The notes beneath the pieces are model-generated. The model ran no database searches and was not told the origin of the DNA. It saw nothing but the letters and a program-made list of their open reading frames with translations. A stretch of DNA of 64,000 bases from Lentisalinibacter salinarum (lineage in GTDB: Bacteria > Pseudomonadota > Gammaproteobacteria > Steroidobacterales > Woeseiaceae), in the NCBI RefSeq assembly GCF_040706555.1, contig NZ_JAPDRH010000002.1, positions 434,001-498,000 of the forward strand, in the 5' to 3' direction. A program made the position numbers and the translations under genes. Positions 46,962-55,525 of the stretch are shown here, in pieces; within the stretch, counting starts at the first letter, position 1, and each line of letters opens with the position of its first letter.

Positions 46962-48122
46962 ATGAGCAACGCCTTCCTGTTCACCTCCGAGTCTGTCTCC
47001 GAGGGCCATCCTGACAAGGTCGCGGACCAGATCTCCGACGCGGTGCTGGACGCCATCCTGGCCGACGACAAGAACGCCCGCGTGGCCTGCGAGACGCTGG
47101 TGAAGACCGGCATGGTCATGGTGGCCGGCGAGATCACCACCACGGCCTGGGTGGACATCGAGGCCCTGGTCCGCGAAGTGGTCACGGACATCGGCTACAC
47201 GAGTTCCGACATGGGCTTCGACGGCGACTCCTGCGCCGTGCTGAACGCCATCGGCAAGCAATCGCCGGACATCGCCCAGGGCGTGGACCGGGAAGACCGG
47301 CGCAGCCAGGGCGCCGGCGACCAGGGACTGATGTTCGGCTACGCCACCAACGAGACGGACGTGCTCATGCCCGCGCCGATCACCTTCTCCCACCGCCTGG
47401 TGAAGCGTCAGGCGGAGGTGCGCAAGTGCGGCGACCTGACCTGGCTGAGGCCGGACGCGAAGAGCCAGGTGACCTTCCGCTACGAGGATCACAAGCCGGT
47501 CGCCATCGACGCGGTGGTACTGTCCACCCAGCACGCCCCGGACATCTCCCAGGCCGAACTCCGCGAAGCCGTCATGGAGGAGATCATCAAGCCGGTGCTG
47601 CCGGCCGAGTGGCTCGATAAGGATACCGTCTATCACATCAACCCCACCGGCAGCTTCGTGATCGGCGGCCCCATGGGCGACTGCGGCCTGACCGGGCGCA
47701 AGATCATCGTGGACACCTACGGCGGCAGCGCCCGTCACGGCGGCGGGGCTTTCTCCGGCAAGGACCCCTCCAAGGTGGACCGCTCGGCGGCCTACGCCTG
47801 CCGTTACGTGGCCAAGAACATCGTCGCGGCCGGCCTGGCGGAGCGCTGCGAGATCCAGGTCTCCTACGCCATCGGCGTGGCCGAGCCCACCTCCATCTCG
47901 GTGAGCACCTTCGGCACGGGCAAGGTGCCGGAGGACCGGCTCACGGCCCTGGTACGCGAACACTTCGACCTGACACCCTACGGCATCCTGGAGATGCTGG
48001 ACCTGATCCGGCCCATCTATCGCAAGACCGCGGCCTACGGCCACTTCGGTCGCCTGGACGCCGACTTCACCTGGGAGCGCACGGACGTGGCAGAGACACT
48101 GCGGGGTGCCGTCGCCGCCTGA
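46962..48122 (+). CDS. metK: S-adenosylmethionine synthetase
   Basis: Makes S-adenosylmethionine from methionine and ATP. The 386-residue protein has LFTSESVSEGHPDKVADQIS, the ATP-binding GAGDQGLMFGYATNET hexapeptide region, the phosphate-loop GGGAFSGKDPSKVDRSAAYA and the C-terminal domain with YGHFGR. The P-loop-like GGGAFSGKD is intact. A purine-rich GGAAAGAAG precedes the ATG. It is followed after 64 bases by ahcY, pairing SAM synthesis with removal of its product. Confidence 0.97.
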   Translation: MSNAFLFTSESVSEGHPDKVADQISDAVLDAILADDKNARVACETLVKTGMVMVAGEITTTAWVDIEALVREVVTDIGYTSSDMGFDGDSCAVLNAIGKQSPDIAQGVDREDRRSQGAGDQGLMFGYATNETDVLMPAPITFSHRLVKRQAEVRKCGDLTWLRPDAKSQVTFRYEDHKPVAIDAVVLSTQHAPDISQAELREAVMEEIIKPVLPAEWLDKDTVYHINPTGSFVIGGPMGDCGLTGRKIIVDTYGGSARHGGGAFSGKDPSKVDRSAAYACRYVAKNIVAAGLAERCEIQVSYAIGVAEPTSISVSTFGTGKVPEDRLTALVREHFDLTPYGILEMLDLIRPIYRKTAAYGHFGRLDADFTWERTDVAETLRGAVAA

Positions 48123-48186
48123 TGCATCCGCGCGGCACGCCGGCACGAAAGAACAGACCCCTGGAACATCTGACGGAGAAGACCCA

Positions 48187-49500
48187 ATGAGCAGCAACGC
48201 CGCCGAAATGCCGGCACAGGACTACCGGGTAGCCGACATCGGCCTGGCCGAGTGGGGCCGCAAGGAGATCGCCATCGCCGAGACGGAGATGCCCGGCCTG
48301 GTTGCGGTCCGCGAGGAGTTCGCCGAACAGCAGCCGCTGGCCGGCGCGCGCATCGCCGGCTGTCTGCACATGACGATCCAGACGGCGGTACTGATCGAGA
48401 CGCTGACCGCGCTGGGCGCCGAAGTGCGCTGGTCCTCCTGCAACATCTTCTCCACCCAGGACCACGCGGCGGCGGCCATCGCCGCCTCCGGCGTGCCGGT
48501 ATTCGCCTGGAAGGGCGAGACCGAGGAGGAGTACTGGTGGTGCGTCGACAAGACGATCACCGGCCCCGACGGCTGGAAGCCGAACATGCTGCTGGACGAC
48601 GGCGGCGACCTCACCCAGGTGGTGCACGAAAAGCACCCGGAGCTGCTCGAGGAGATCCGCGGGCTCTCCGAGGAGACCACCACGGGCGTGAAGCGGCTCT
48701 ACGAGATGCAGCGTGAAGGCACGCTGGGCTGCCCCGCCATCAACGTCAACGACTCGGTCACGAAATCCAAGTTCGACAATCTCTACGGCTGCCGGGAATC
48801 GCTGGTGGACTCCATCAAGCGGGCCACCGACGTCATGGTCGCCGGCAAGATCGCCGTGGTCTGCGGCTACGGCGACGTGGGCAAGGGCAGCGCGCAGAGC
48901 CTGCGCGCCCTCGGCTGCACCGTGTGGATCACCGAGATCGACCCCATCTGCGCGCTGCAGGCAGCGATGGAAGGCTACCGGGTCGTCACCCTGGAAGAGG
49001 CCGTCGACAAGGCGGACATCTTCGTCACCGCCACCGGCAACTACCACATCATCGGGCCCGAGCACATGGAGCGGATGAAGAATCAGGCCATCGTCTGCAA
49101 CATCGGCCACTTCGACAATGAGATCGACGTGGCCTACCTGCGCAAGCTCGAGTGGGAGAACATCAAGCCACAGGTCGACCACGTGATCTTCCCGGACGGC
49201 AAGCGCATCATCCTGCTGGCCGAGGGCCGGCTGGTGAACCTCGGCTGCGGAACCGGCCACCCGAGCTTCGTGATGTCCAACTCGTTCACCAACCAGGTGC
49301 TGGCACAGATCGATCTCTGGCAGCATCCGGAGAACTACGAGAAGAGGGTCTACGTGCTGCCGAAGCACCTCGACGAGAAGGTCGCCCGGCTGCACCTGAA
49401 AAAGATCGGCGCCAACATCACCACGCTGAGCGAGGAGCAGGCGCGCTACATCGGCGTGCCCGTCGAGGGGCCCTACAAGCCGGACCATTACCGCTACTGA
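48187..49500 (+). CDS. ahcY: Adenosylhomocysteinase
   Basis: NAD-dependent hydrolysis of S-adenosylhomocysteine to adenosine and homocysteine. From the ATG at 48187 the product has 437 residues. It shows MTIQTAVLIETLTALGAEV, SCNIFSTQDHAAAAI, the EEEYWWCVDKTI segment, NVNDSVTKSKFDNLYGCRES, the NAD loop GYGDVGKGSAQ and the terminal GPYKPDHYRY. GGAGAAG precedes the start. A strong terminator lies 51 bases after the stop. No metF follows. Confidence 0.97.
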   Translation: MSSNAAEMPAQDYRVADIGLAEWGRKEIAIAETEMPGLVAVREEFAEQQPLAGARIAGCLHMTIQTAVLIETLTALGAEVRWSSCNIFSTQDHAAAAIAASGVPVFAWKGETEEEYWWCVDKTITGPDGWKPNMLLDDGGDLTQVVHEKHPELLEEIRGLSEETTTGVKRLYEMQREGTLGCPAINVNDSVTKSKFDNLYGCRESLVDSIKRATDVMVAGKIAVVCGYGDVGKGSAQSLRALGCTVWITEIDPICALQAAMEGYRVVTLEEAVDKADIFVTATGNYHIIGPEHMERMKNQAIVCNIGHFDNEIDVAYLRKLEWENIKPQVDHVIFPDGKRIILLAEGRLVNLGCGTGHPSFVMSNSFTNQVLAQIDLWQHPENYEKRVYVLPKHLDEKVARLHLKKIGANITTLSEEQARYIGVPVEGPYKPDHYRY

Positions 49501-49550
49501 GTCCTGCGCACGGCACCGCGGCAGCCGCGGCCGAGGCGCGATATGATCGG

Positions 49551-49580
49551 GGCGGAGCCCGGCCGGGCTCCGCCCTTTTT
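49551..49580 (+). terminator. Rho-independent terminator after ahcY
   Basis: A perfect 10-bp GC-rich stem, GGCGGAGCCC (49551-49560) with GGGCTCCGCC (49565-49574), with loop GGCC, is followed by C and five T's. It ends the metK-ahcY transcript; the next gene starts 33 bases on. Confidence 0.92.
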
Positions 49581-49612
49581 CGTGCCCGGCCGTCCGAGGG
49601 AAGGAGCCTCCG

Positions 49613-50389
49613 GTGACTGACGATTCGACGACGATGCGGATACTGCACATCACGGACCCCCATCTCTACGCCGATGCGGACGGCGAGCTGCGCGGCGTGC
49701 GCACGGCGGAATCGCTGGCGGCCGTGCTGCGCGATGCCTGCGCCGAGGAGACACCGGACGCAGTGCTGGTGACCGGCGACATCGCGCAGGACGAATCCCG
49801 CGGCGCCTACGAGCGCTTCCGCGACCTGCTGGCCGGCTGCGGGGCTCCGGTGTGGTGCCTGGCCGGCAATCACGACGACCCCGTCCTCATGGGCGAGGTC
49901 GTCGCGGAGACGCCGTTCACCTTCGGCGGGGTCGCAACCGCGGGCGCCTGGCGCGTGCATCTCCTGTCCACCTGGGCGGAGGGCGAGATTGGCGGACGCC
50001 TGAGTGCCGAGGCACTGTCGGCCGTCGAGGCGGACCTCACCGCCCACGGGGACGCTGCTGCACTGCTCTGCCTGCATCACCATCCGGTGCCGGTGGGCAG
50101 CCGCTGGCTGGACGGCATCGGGCTGGCGGAGGCCGACGGCCTGCTCGAGCTTGCCGACCGCCACACGCAGGTGCGCGGCATCGTCTGGGGTCACGTGCAC
50201 CAGGAACTCGACCGGCGGCGCAACCACTATCGGCTGCTGGCAACGCCCTCCACGTGCCGGCAGTTCATGCCGGGCCGGGACGAATTCGCCGTCGACGACC
50301 GCCCGCCGGCGTGGCGCTGGCTGGAGCTCAGTGCCGACGGCAGCCTCGACACCCGGCTGCGCTGGCTCGACCGGAGCACCCGGCCTTGA
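49613..50389 (+). CDS. cpdA: 3',5'-cyclic-AMP phosphodiesterase-like metallophosphoesterase
   Basis: Calcineurin-like dimetal phosphoesterase most similar in pattern to CpdA (Icc), which degrades cAMP. From the GTG at 49613 it has 258 residues. Metal-ligand motifs appear in order: HITDPHLY (D-x-H), VTGDIAQD (GD), LAGNHDD (GNHD), LCLHHHP (H) and WGHVHQ (GHxH). AAGGAG lies six bases before the GTG, a strong start. The relation to cAMP is inferred by family; the last base pairs overlap the next gene. Confidence 0.88.
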   Translation: MTDDSTTMRILHITDPHLYADADGELRGVRTAESLAAVLRDACAEETPDAVLVTGDIAQDESRGAYERFRDLLAGCGAPVWCLAGNHDDPVLMGEVVAETPFTFGGVATAGAWRVHLLSTWAEGEIGGRLSAEALSAVEADLTAHGDAAALLCLHHHPVPVGSRWLDGIGLAEADGLLELADRHTQVRGIVWGHVHQELDRRRNHYRLLATPSTCRQFMPGRDEFAVDDRPPAWRWLELSADGSLDTRLRWLDRSTRP

Positions 50390-51318
50390 ACCGATGCGGC
50401 TCTGCCTGGTCGCGCCGCCCGTCAGGCCTCCGCCGGCTCGTCGTTCTGCTGCTCGTGCTCGTGGCCCCTGCCGCGCCAGCCGGTGCCGACTCGCTGCCGC
50501 TCTGGCAGATCCGCGACGCCGATACGCGAGTGTGGCTGCTCGGCTCCATCCACCTGCTGCGCGAGAGCGACTACCCCCTGCCCGCACCGATCCGGGAAGC
50601 CTACGGGCAGGCCGATGCGCTCGTGATGGAGCTGGACATGGACGACCTCGACTCCGCGATGGTCTCGGCGGTCATGTTCGCCCGCGGGACGCCGCCGGAA
50701 GGCGAGACGCTGGCCTCGCTCATGGGCGGCGAGAAATACGCCCGCGCGCGGGAGGCGGCCGCCGCGGCCGGGATCGACCTGGACCGGCTGCAGGGCGCCG
50801 AGCCCTGGTATGCCGCGCTCACGCTCACCCAGATGCTGCTCATGCGCCATGGCTACGACCCCCGCCAGGGGCTCGACGTACACATGGCCGCCCTCGCCCG
50901 CCGCGACGGCAAACCGGTGGAGGGGCTGGAGACGTTCGAGGAGCAGATCGTCTTCTTCGACACCCTGCCCATGGCGCTGCAGAGCGACATGCTGCTCGAA
51001 TCGCTGGCCGAGATCGACGATCTCGAGGCGGGCATGGGGCGCACGGTCGACGCCTGGCGGCGCGGCGACACCACCTACCTGGCCGACGAGCTGCTGGAGG
51101 AACTGCGCCGCTTTCCGGACCTGTACGAGCGGCTGGTCACGGAGCGCAATCGCAAATGGGTACCGCGCCTCGCAGCGCTGCTGGAGCGTGACGGCGACTA
51201 TCTGGTCGTGGTGGGGGCGCTGCACCTCGTCGGCCCGGACAGCGTGCTGGCCATGCTGGCCGCCGAAGGCGTGCGGGCCGAGCAGCTCGGCGCGGCGCCT
51301 CCCGCCGATGGCCCCTGA
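50386..51318 (+). CDS. TraB/GumN family protein, exported
   Basis: Member of the TraB/PrgY/GumN (Tiki-like) putative metalloprotease superfamily; function in bacteria not settled. From a TTG at 50386, which overlaps the cpdA stop as TTGA, it has 310 residues with a basic n-region, hydrophobic core (about 17-30) and likely cleavage near AGA. The family motif VWLLGSIHLL with LVMELDMDDL and later VVVGALHLVG are seen, matching the GxxH and E-rich features. No ATG exists in frame near the signal sequence. Confidence 0.85.
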   Translation: MNRCGSAWSRRPSGLRRLVVLLLVLVAPAAPAGADSLPLWQIRDADTRVWLLGSIHLLRESDYPLPAPIREAYGQADALVMELDMDDLDSAMVSAVMFARGTPPEGETLASLMGGEKYARAREAAAAAGIDLDRLQGAEPWYAALTLTQMLLMRHGYDPRQGLDVHMAALARRDGKPVEGLETFEEQIVFFDTLPMALQSDMLLESLAEIDDLEAGMGRTVDAWRRGDTTYLADELLEELRRFPDLYERLVTERNRKWVPRLAALLERDGDYLVVVGALHLVGPDSVLAMLAAEGVRAEQLGAAPPADGP

Positions 51319-51336
51319 GGGTTCAGCAGCGAGCGG

Positions 51337-51501
51337 TCACACCTCGACCATCTCGAAGTCTTCCTTGCCGGCGCCGCAGTCGGGGCAACGCCAGGAAAGT
51401 GGCACGTCCTCCCACCGTGTATTCGGCGGGATACCGGATTCGGGATCGCCCTCGGCCTCGTCGTAGATATAACCGCAGATAAGGCACATGTAGCTCTTCA
51501 T
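51337..51501 (-). CDS. Rubredoxin
   Basis: Small iron protein for one-electron transfer. Translation of the complement from the ATG at 51501 gives 54 residues with two metal knuckles, CLICG (Cys6, Cys9) and CPDCGAGK (Cys39, Cys42), plus conserved YIYDEAEGDPESGIPPNT and the usual aromatic core (Trp30, Trp37). It is too short for many ORF filters but is unmistakable. The start region is tandemly duplicated (next entry). Redox partners are unknown; alkane hydroxylase or superoxide reductase genes are not adjacent. Confidence 0.95.
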   Translation of the reverse strand: MKSYMCLICGYIYDEAEGDPESGIPPNTRWEDVPLSWRCPDCGAGKEDFEMVEV

Positions 51502-51525
51502 GGGAGATCGCTCTTCATGGGAGAT
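51494..51525 (-). repeat. 15-base tandem duplication at the rubredoxin start
   Basis: The 15-base word CTCTTCATGGGAGAT occurs at 51494-51508 and again at 51511-51525, a 17-base period. Each copy contains an ATG on the minus strand. The upstream ATG (51518) opens a six-codon frame, MKSDLP, whose TGA overlaps the rubredoxin ATG as ATGA. It could be a leader peptide coupling translation or a recent slip. Confidence 0.7.
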
Positions 51526-51582
51526 TCCGGCGCATTGCAGTTACGGATATCGACGGCAATGATACGGACCGGCCGGCGGGTT

Positions 51583-51610
51583 TTGAAGGCGCTTCGGCCT
51601 CGGTTAGGAT
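51583..51610 (+). promoter_or_regulatory. Candidate hemL promoter
   Basis: TTGAAG (51583-51588) and TAGGAT (51605-51610) are 16 bases apart and each match four of six consensus positions. A start near 51617 leaves a leader of about 16 bases containing the AGGAGGTAA ribosome site. Confidence 0.4.
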
Positions 51611-51632
51611 GCACCCAGCACAGGAGGTAAGC

Positions 51633-52907
51633 ATGAGTCTGTTTTCCGAAGCCAGCAAATACATCCCCGGCGGCGTGAATTCCCCCGTGCGGGCGTTCGC
51701 GGCGGTGGGCGGCGAGCCGCTGTTCTTCAAGCGCGCCAAAGGCCCGCGGGTGTGGACCGAGGACGGTCGGGAGCTGATCGACTACGTCGGCTCGTGGGGC
51801 CCCATGATCCTGGGCCACGCCCATCCGAAGGTCATCGAGGCCGTGCAGCGAACGGCGGAAGACGGCCTGTCGTTCGGGGCGCCCTGTGTGCTGGAGACCG
51901 AGATCGCACGCAAGATCACCGAGCTCGTGCCCTCCATGGAGCTGGTACGCATGGTGAGCTCCGGCACCGAGGCCACCATGAGCGCCATCCGGCTCGCCCG
52001 CGGCTACACCGGCCGCGACCTGATCGTGAAGTTCGAGGGCTGCTATCACGGCCATTCGGACTCGCTGCTGATCAGCGCCGGCTCCGGCGCGCTGACCTTC
52101 GGCGTGCCGAGTTCTCCCGGCGTGCCGGCGGGACTGGCCGAGCTCACGCTCACGCTGGAGTTCAACAACAGCGAACAGGTGCGCGAAGCCTTCGCCGAGT
52201 ACGGCGAGCGTATCGCCTGCGTCATCGTCGAACCGGTGGCCGGCAACATGAACTTCGTGCCCCCGGTGCCGGGCTTCCTCGAGACGCTGCGCGAGACCTG
52301 CTCGGACGCCGGCGCCGTGCTCATCTTCGACGAGGTGATGACCGGCTTCCGGGTGGCCAAGGGCGGTGCCCAGTCGGTGTTCGGCATCAAGCCGGATCTC
52401 ACCACCTTCGGCAAGGTCATCGGCGGCGGCATGCCGGCCGCGGCGTTCGGCGGCAAGCGCGAGATCATGGAGCACATCGCGCCACTCGGCCCCGTGTATC
52501 AGGCCGGCACGCTGTCCGGCAATCCGGTGGCCATGGCCGCAGGCCTCGCCACGCTGGAGGGCATCGACCAGGAAGGCTTCTACGAGGACCTGACGGCGCG
52601 GACCCGGCAACTGGCGGACGGCATGGCCGGTGCGGCGGCCGAGGCGGGCGTCCCACTCGCCACCGGCTCCCTGGGCGGCATGTTCGGCTTCGTCTTCACC
52701 GACGACGGCCCCGTGCGCACCTACGGCCAGGTCGCGGGCGCCGACGTGAACCGCTTCCGCCGCTTCTTCCACGCGATGCTCGAGCGCGGCGTCTACCTCG
52801 CGCCATCGGCCTTCGAGGCCGGCTTCGTCTCGGCCGCCCACGGCGAGACCGAGATCGCGACGACGCTGGAGAAGGCGGCCGAGGCCTTCGCGGAGATCGC
52901 CGACTGA
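51633..52907 (+). CDS. hemL: Glutamate-1-semialdehyde 2,1-aminomutase
   Basis: PLP enzyme that makes 5-aminolevulinate in the C5 heme pathway. From the ATG at 51633, with AGGAGGTAAG just upstream, the product has 424 residues. It shows PGGVNSPVRAF, SSGTEATMSAIRLARGYTGR, KFEGCYHGH, FDEVMTGFR and the PLP-lysine motif TFGKVIGGGMPAAAFGG. Length is the family norm. It is divergent from rubredoxin and ends three bases from the convergent LON-domain gene. Confidence 0.97.
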   Translation: MSLFSEASKYIPGGVNSPVRAFAAVGGEPLFFKRAKGPRVWTEDGRELIDYVGSWGPMILGHAHPKVIEAVQRTAEDGLSFGAPCVLETEIARKITELVPSMELVRMVSSGTEATMSAIRLARGYTGRDLIVKFEGCYHGHSDSLLISAGSGALTFGVPSSPGVPAGLAELTLTLEFNNSEQVREAFAEYGERIACVIVEPVAGNMNFVPPVPGFLETLRETCSDAGAVLIFDEVMTGFRVAKGGAQSVFGIKPDLTTFGKVIGGGMPAAAFGGKREIMEHIAPLGPVYQAGTLSGNPVAMAAGLATLEGIDQEGFYEDLTARTRQLADGMAGAAAEAGVPLATGSLGGMFGFVFTDDGPVRTYGQVAGADVNRFRRFFHAMLERGVYLAPSAFEAGFVSAAHGETEIATTLEKAAEAFAEIAD

Positions 52908-52910
52908 CGC

Positions 52911-53510
52911 TCAGCCGTCGTCTTCGTCCGCCTCGTCCGCGGAATGCAGTATCACGCGGATGATCTCCAGCCGCTGCAGCGCATCCTCCGTCTCGAGGCA
53001 GAACTGTTTCTGCTCGGGCGTGATCGGCAGGATCTCTGCGAAGCGGTAACCCACCCAGGTCGCGTCGTCGTAGCGGCGCTCCAGCAATTCGTACAGCCGG
53101 CCGAGATCGTCCAGCACGCCCCGCAGGATATCCACCATCGGCCGGAAGGCGGCCGGCAGGTCGACCCGGGGCTCGGGCGGCAGCCAGGAGACCCGCGCCA
53201 GGTTGAGTCCGTCCGGCGCCTGCCGCACAGACTCCACGCGGAATCGCTCGCTGCCCTGGGCCGTGATACCCAGCAGCCCGTCGCTGCCCTGGTACCAGTC
53301 GACGATCTTGGCCAGCGTGCCGGTGCCGTAGGTGCTTGCCGTGCCCGTCTCCGTCCCCTCGCGGATGAGGACGACGCCGAAGCCCTCGTCCTCGCGCAGG
53401 CAGCGGCTGATCATGTCGAGGTAGCGGGTCTCGAAGATGCGCAGCGGCAGTGGGCCCTCGGGGTAGAGGACCGTGCGCAGGGGGAACAGCGGGATTTCGG
53501 TTTCGCTCAT
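52911..53510 (-). CDS. LON substrate-binding domain protein
   Basis: Stand-alone N-terminal LON domain without ATPase or protease parts. The 199-residue protein starts MSETEIPLFPLRTVLYPEGPL and continues with LRIFETRYLDMI and GFGVVLIREG. The C-terminal helices follow at about 110-190. The ATG at 53510 has AGGTG upstream; an ATG four codons earlier does not. Cytoplasmic; function unknown, possibly an adaptor or ligand binder. It lies 58 bases downstream of mpl in the same direction. Confidence 0.9.
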   Translation of the reverse strand: MSETEIPLFPLRTVLYPEGPLPLRIFETRYLDMISRCLREDEGFGVVLIREGTETGTASTYGTGTLAKIVDWYQGSDGLLGITAQGSERFRVESVRQAPDGLNLARVSWLPPEPRVDLPAAFRPMVDILRGVLDDLGRLYELLERRYDDATWVGYRFAEILPITPEQKQFCLETEDALQRLEIIRVILHSADEADEDDG

Positions 53511-53568
53511 GTTCACCTGCATTCGCTGCCGGGCGGCGTGCAGATGCGCCAGCCGCGCCGGCCGGGCT

Positions 53569-54930
53569 TCAGCCGCGTTCGGTCAGCGCGGCAACCACCC
53601 GCTCACGCAAACCGCCGAAGCCGCCGTTGCTCATCAGCACGAGGATATCGCCGGCGGCCACCTCGCGCAGCACTCCCTCGGCCATTTCGCCGTAATCCCC
53701 GGACAGCGTCGCACGATCGCCCAGCGATGCGAGCGCCGCGGCCAGGTCCCACTCGAGACCGTCGGGCGCGAAGACGAATATCCGGTCGGCGCCGGCGAGC
53801 GAACCCGCCAGCGTCTCCCGGTGCACGCCCAGACGCATCGTGTTCGAGCGCGGCTCCAGGGCCACCACGATACGCGCATCGGGCTCGCGCCGGCGCAGAC
53901 CCGCCAGCGTCCGGGCGATGGCGGTGGGATGATGGGCGAAGTCGTCGTACACCCGGACGCCGCCGCCCTCGGCCGCCAGTTCCAGGCGCCGCCGCACGCC
54001 ACGGAAGCGGGCGACCGCGGCCAGTGCCGCCGCCGGCTCCACCCCCACCGCCGCCGCGGCAGCGACCGCCGCGGCCGTATTCTCCAGGTTGTGTTCGCCG
54101 GCCAGCGGCCACTCGTCCTGCAAGCGTTCCCCGCCCGGCCCGGCCAGACTGATCCCCTCGCCGTCGGGGCCGAAATCCACCCGCCAGTCCGCCGCGCCGC
54201 CGGCCGCGAAGGTCTCCACCGGCGTCCAGCAGCCCATCGCCAGCGTCTCGGCGAGTTCCGCATCGCCCGCCCGCACCACCAGCCGTCCGCCGCCCGGCAC
54301 CGTGCGGATCAGCTGATGGAACTGCCAGCGGATGGCCGCCATGTCGGCGTAGATATCGGCGTGGTCGTATTCCAGGTTGTTCAGCACCGCGACCCGCGGC
54401 CGGTAGTGCACGAACTTGGCGCGCTTGTCGAAGAACGCCGTGTCGTACTCGTCGGCCTCCACCACGAACAGGTCGGAGCCGCCGAGACGGGCGGAGGCGC
54501 CGAAGTCGAGCGGGACGCCGCCGATCAGGAACCCGGGCTCGAGTCCGTTGGCCTCCAGTATCCACGCCAGCAGGCTGGAGGTGGTGGTCTTGCCGTGGGT
54601 GCCGGCCACCGCCAGCACGCGCCGTCCAGCCAGCACGTGCTCGGCCAGCCAGGCCGGTCCCGACGTGTAGGGCAGCCCCTGCTCCAGGACCGCCTCCACC
54701 AGCGGGTTGCCACGGCTCATCACGTTGCCGATCACCACCATATCCGGCGCCGGCTCGAGCTGGCCGGGATCCCAACCTTCGGTCACCTCGATGCCGAGAC
54801 GCGCGAGCTCCTCGCTCATTGGCGGGTACACCTCCCGGTCGCAGCCCGTGACCCGGTGGCCGGCCGCCTTGGCCAGGCCGGCGATACCGCCCATGAAGGT
54901 GCCGCAGATGCCGATGACGTGGATGTGCAT
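53569..54930 (-). CDS. mpl: UDP-MurNAc:tripeptide ligase for wall recycling
   Basis: Attaches recovered L-Ala-D-Glu-meso-DAP tripeptide directly to UDP-MurNAc, bypassing MurC, D and E. The 453-residue protein begins MHIHVIGICGTFMGGIAGLA, the Mpl form of the MurC motif, with AGTHGKTTTSSLLAWIL, EADEYDTAFFDKRAKF (diagnostic for Mpl), NNLEYDHADIY and DDFAHHPTAI. Together with murC in the dcw operon this shows both de novo and recycling routes. The gene is minus strand with lpo and amidase genes not adjacent. Confidence 0.96.
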   Translation of the reverse strand: MHIHVIGICGTFMGGIAGLAKAAGHRVTGCDREVYPPMSEELARLGIEVTEGWDPGQLEPAPDMVVIGNVMSRGNPLVEAVLEQGLPYTSGPAWLAEHVLAGRRVLAVAGTHGKTTTSSLLAWILEANGLEPGFLIGGVPLDFGASARLGGSDLFVVEADEYDTAFFDKRAKFVHYRPRVAVLNNLEYDHADIYADMAAIRWQFHQLIRTVPGGGRLVVRAGDAELAETLAMGCWTPVETFAAGGAADWRVDFGPDGEGISLAGPGGERLQDEWPLAGEHNLENTAAAVAAAAAVGVEPAAALAAVARFRGVRRRLELAAEGGGVRVYDDFAHHPTAIARTLAGLRRREPDARIVVALEPRSNTMRLGVHRETLAGSLAGADRIFVFAPDGLEWDLAAALASLGDRATLSGDYGEMAEGVLREVAAGDILVLMSNGGFGGLRERVVAALTERG

Positions 54931-54956
54931 GGTGAGAAGGAGGGCCGGGCAGAGGC

Positions 54957-55457
54957 TCAGGCCGCAGGGAATTGCTGGTACAGCACGAGTTGGCCCGAGA
55001 ACACCGCCAGTGCCAGCAGCGTGCCGCCGATCAGCGGCACCTCCAGCGCCCGCGCCATGATGTGGCCGTCCACCAGAATCGACCAGGCGATCAGCGCCAG
55101 TAACACCATCACGCCGCCCTGCCCCTCCGCGTCCAGCGCACCGGTGGCGAGCAGGGGCAGCTCGGCGAGGCTGATCAGCGCGGAGGAGCCGAACAGCGCA
55201 GCGAAGGTCTGGGGGATGCGCCCCTCATGACCCCGCAACCGCAGGGCCACGGTGTAGGTGCCCAGCGACAGGCCGAGGCTCAGCGCGAAGAAGACCGGAG
55301 ACCAGGGCTGCCAGCCGCCGGACAGCGCCAGCCCGGTGAAGCTCGCGCACAGCATGGCAGCGAACAGCAGGACGGCCAGGAAGAACGAGCGCGGCAGCGC
55401 GTCCGGCCCCAGCCGCAACAGCACGATACCCGTCAGTGTCCGGAGCAGTATCAGCAC
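54957..55457 (-). CDS. Small integral membrane protein, function unknown
   Basis: A 166-residue product starting at a GTG. Four to five hydrophobic segments cover about residues 23-45, 52-70, 82-106, 114-132 and 138-160. I do not recognise the family. It has no obvious charged catalytic motif. It lies 26 bases upstream of mpl in the same direction and 68 bases from the divergent rnd gene, so it may share the mpl transcript. The clear membrane pattern and intact reading frame support a real gene. Confidence 0.75.
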   Translation of the reverse strand: MLILLRTLTGIVLLRLGPDALPRSFFLAVLLFAAMLCASFTGLALSGGWQPWSPVFFALSLGLSLGTYTVALRLRGHEGRIPQTFAALFGSSALISLAELPLLATGALDAEGQGGVMVLLALIAWSILVDGHIMARALEVPLIGGTLLALAVFSGQLVLYQQFPAA

Positions 55458-55525
55458 GCTGCGGCAGTGTATCCTCCCATGCAGCGCATAGTCTCACGAT
55501 AATACCGGAGGGCAAAGACCCGCCC

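Noticed and set aside
48123..48186. S-adenosylhomocysteine riboswitch before ahcY
   Set aside because: The 64-base gap lacks the conserved SAH-riboswitch core and is too short for it.
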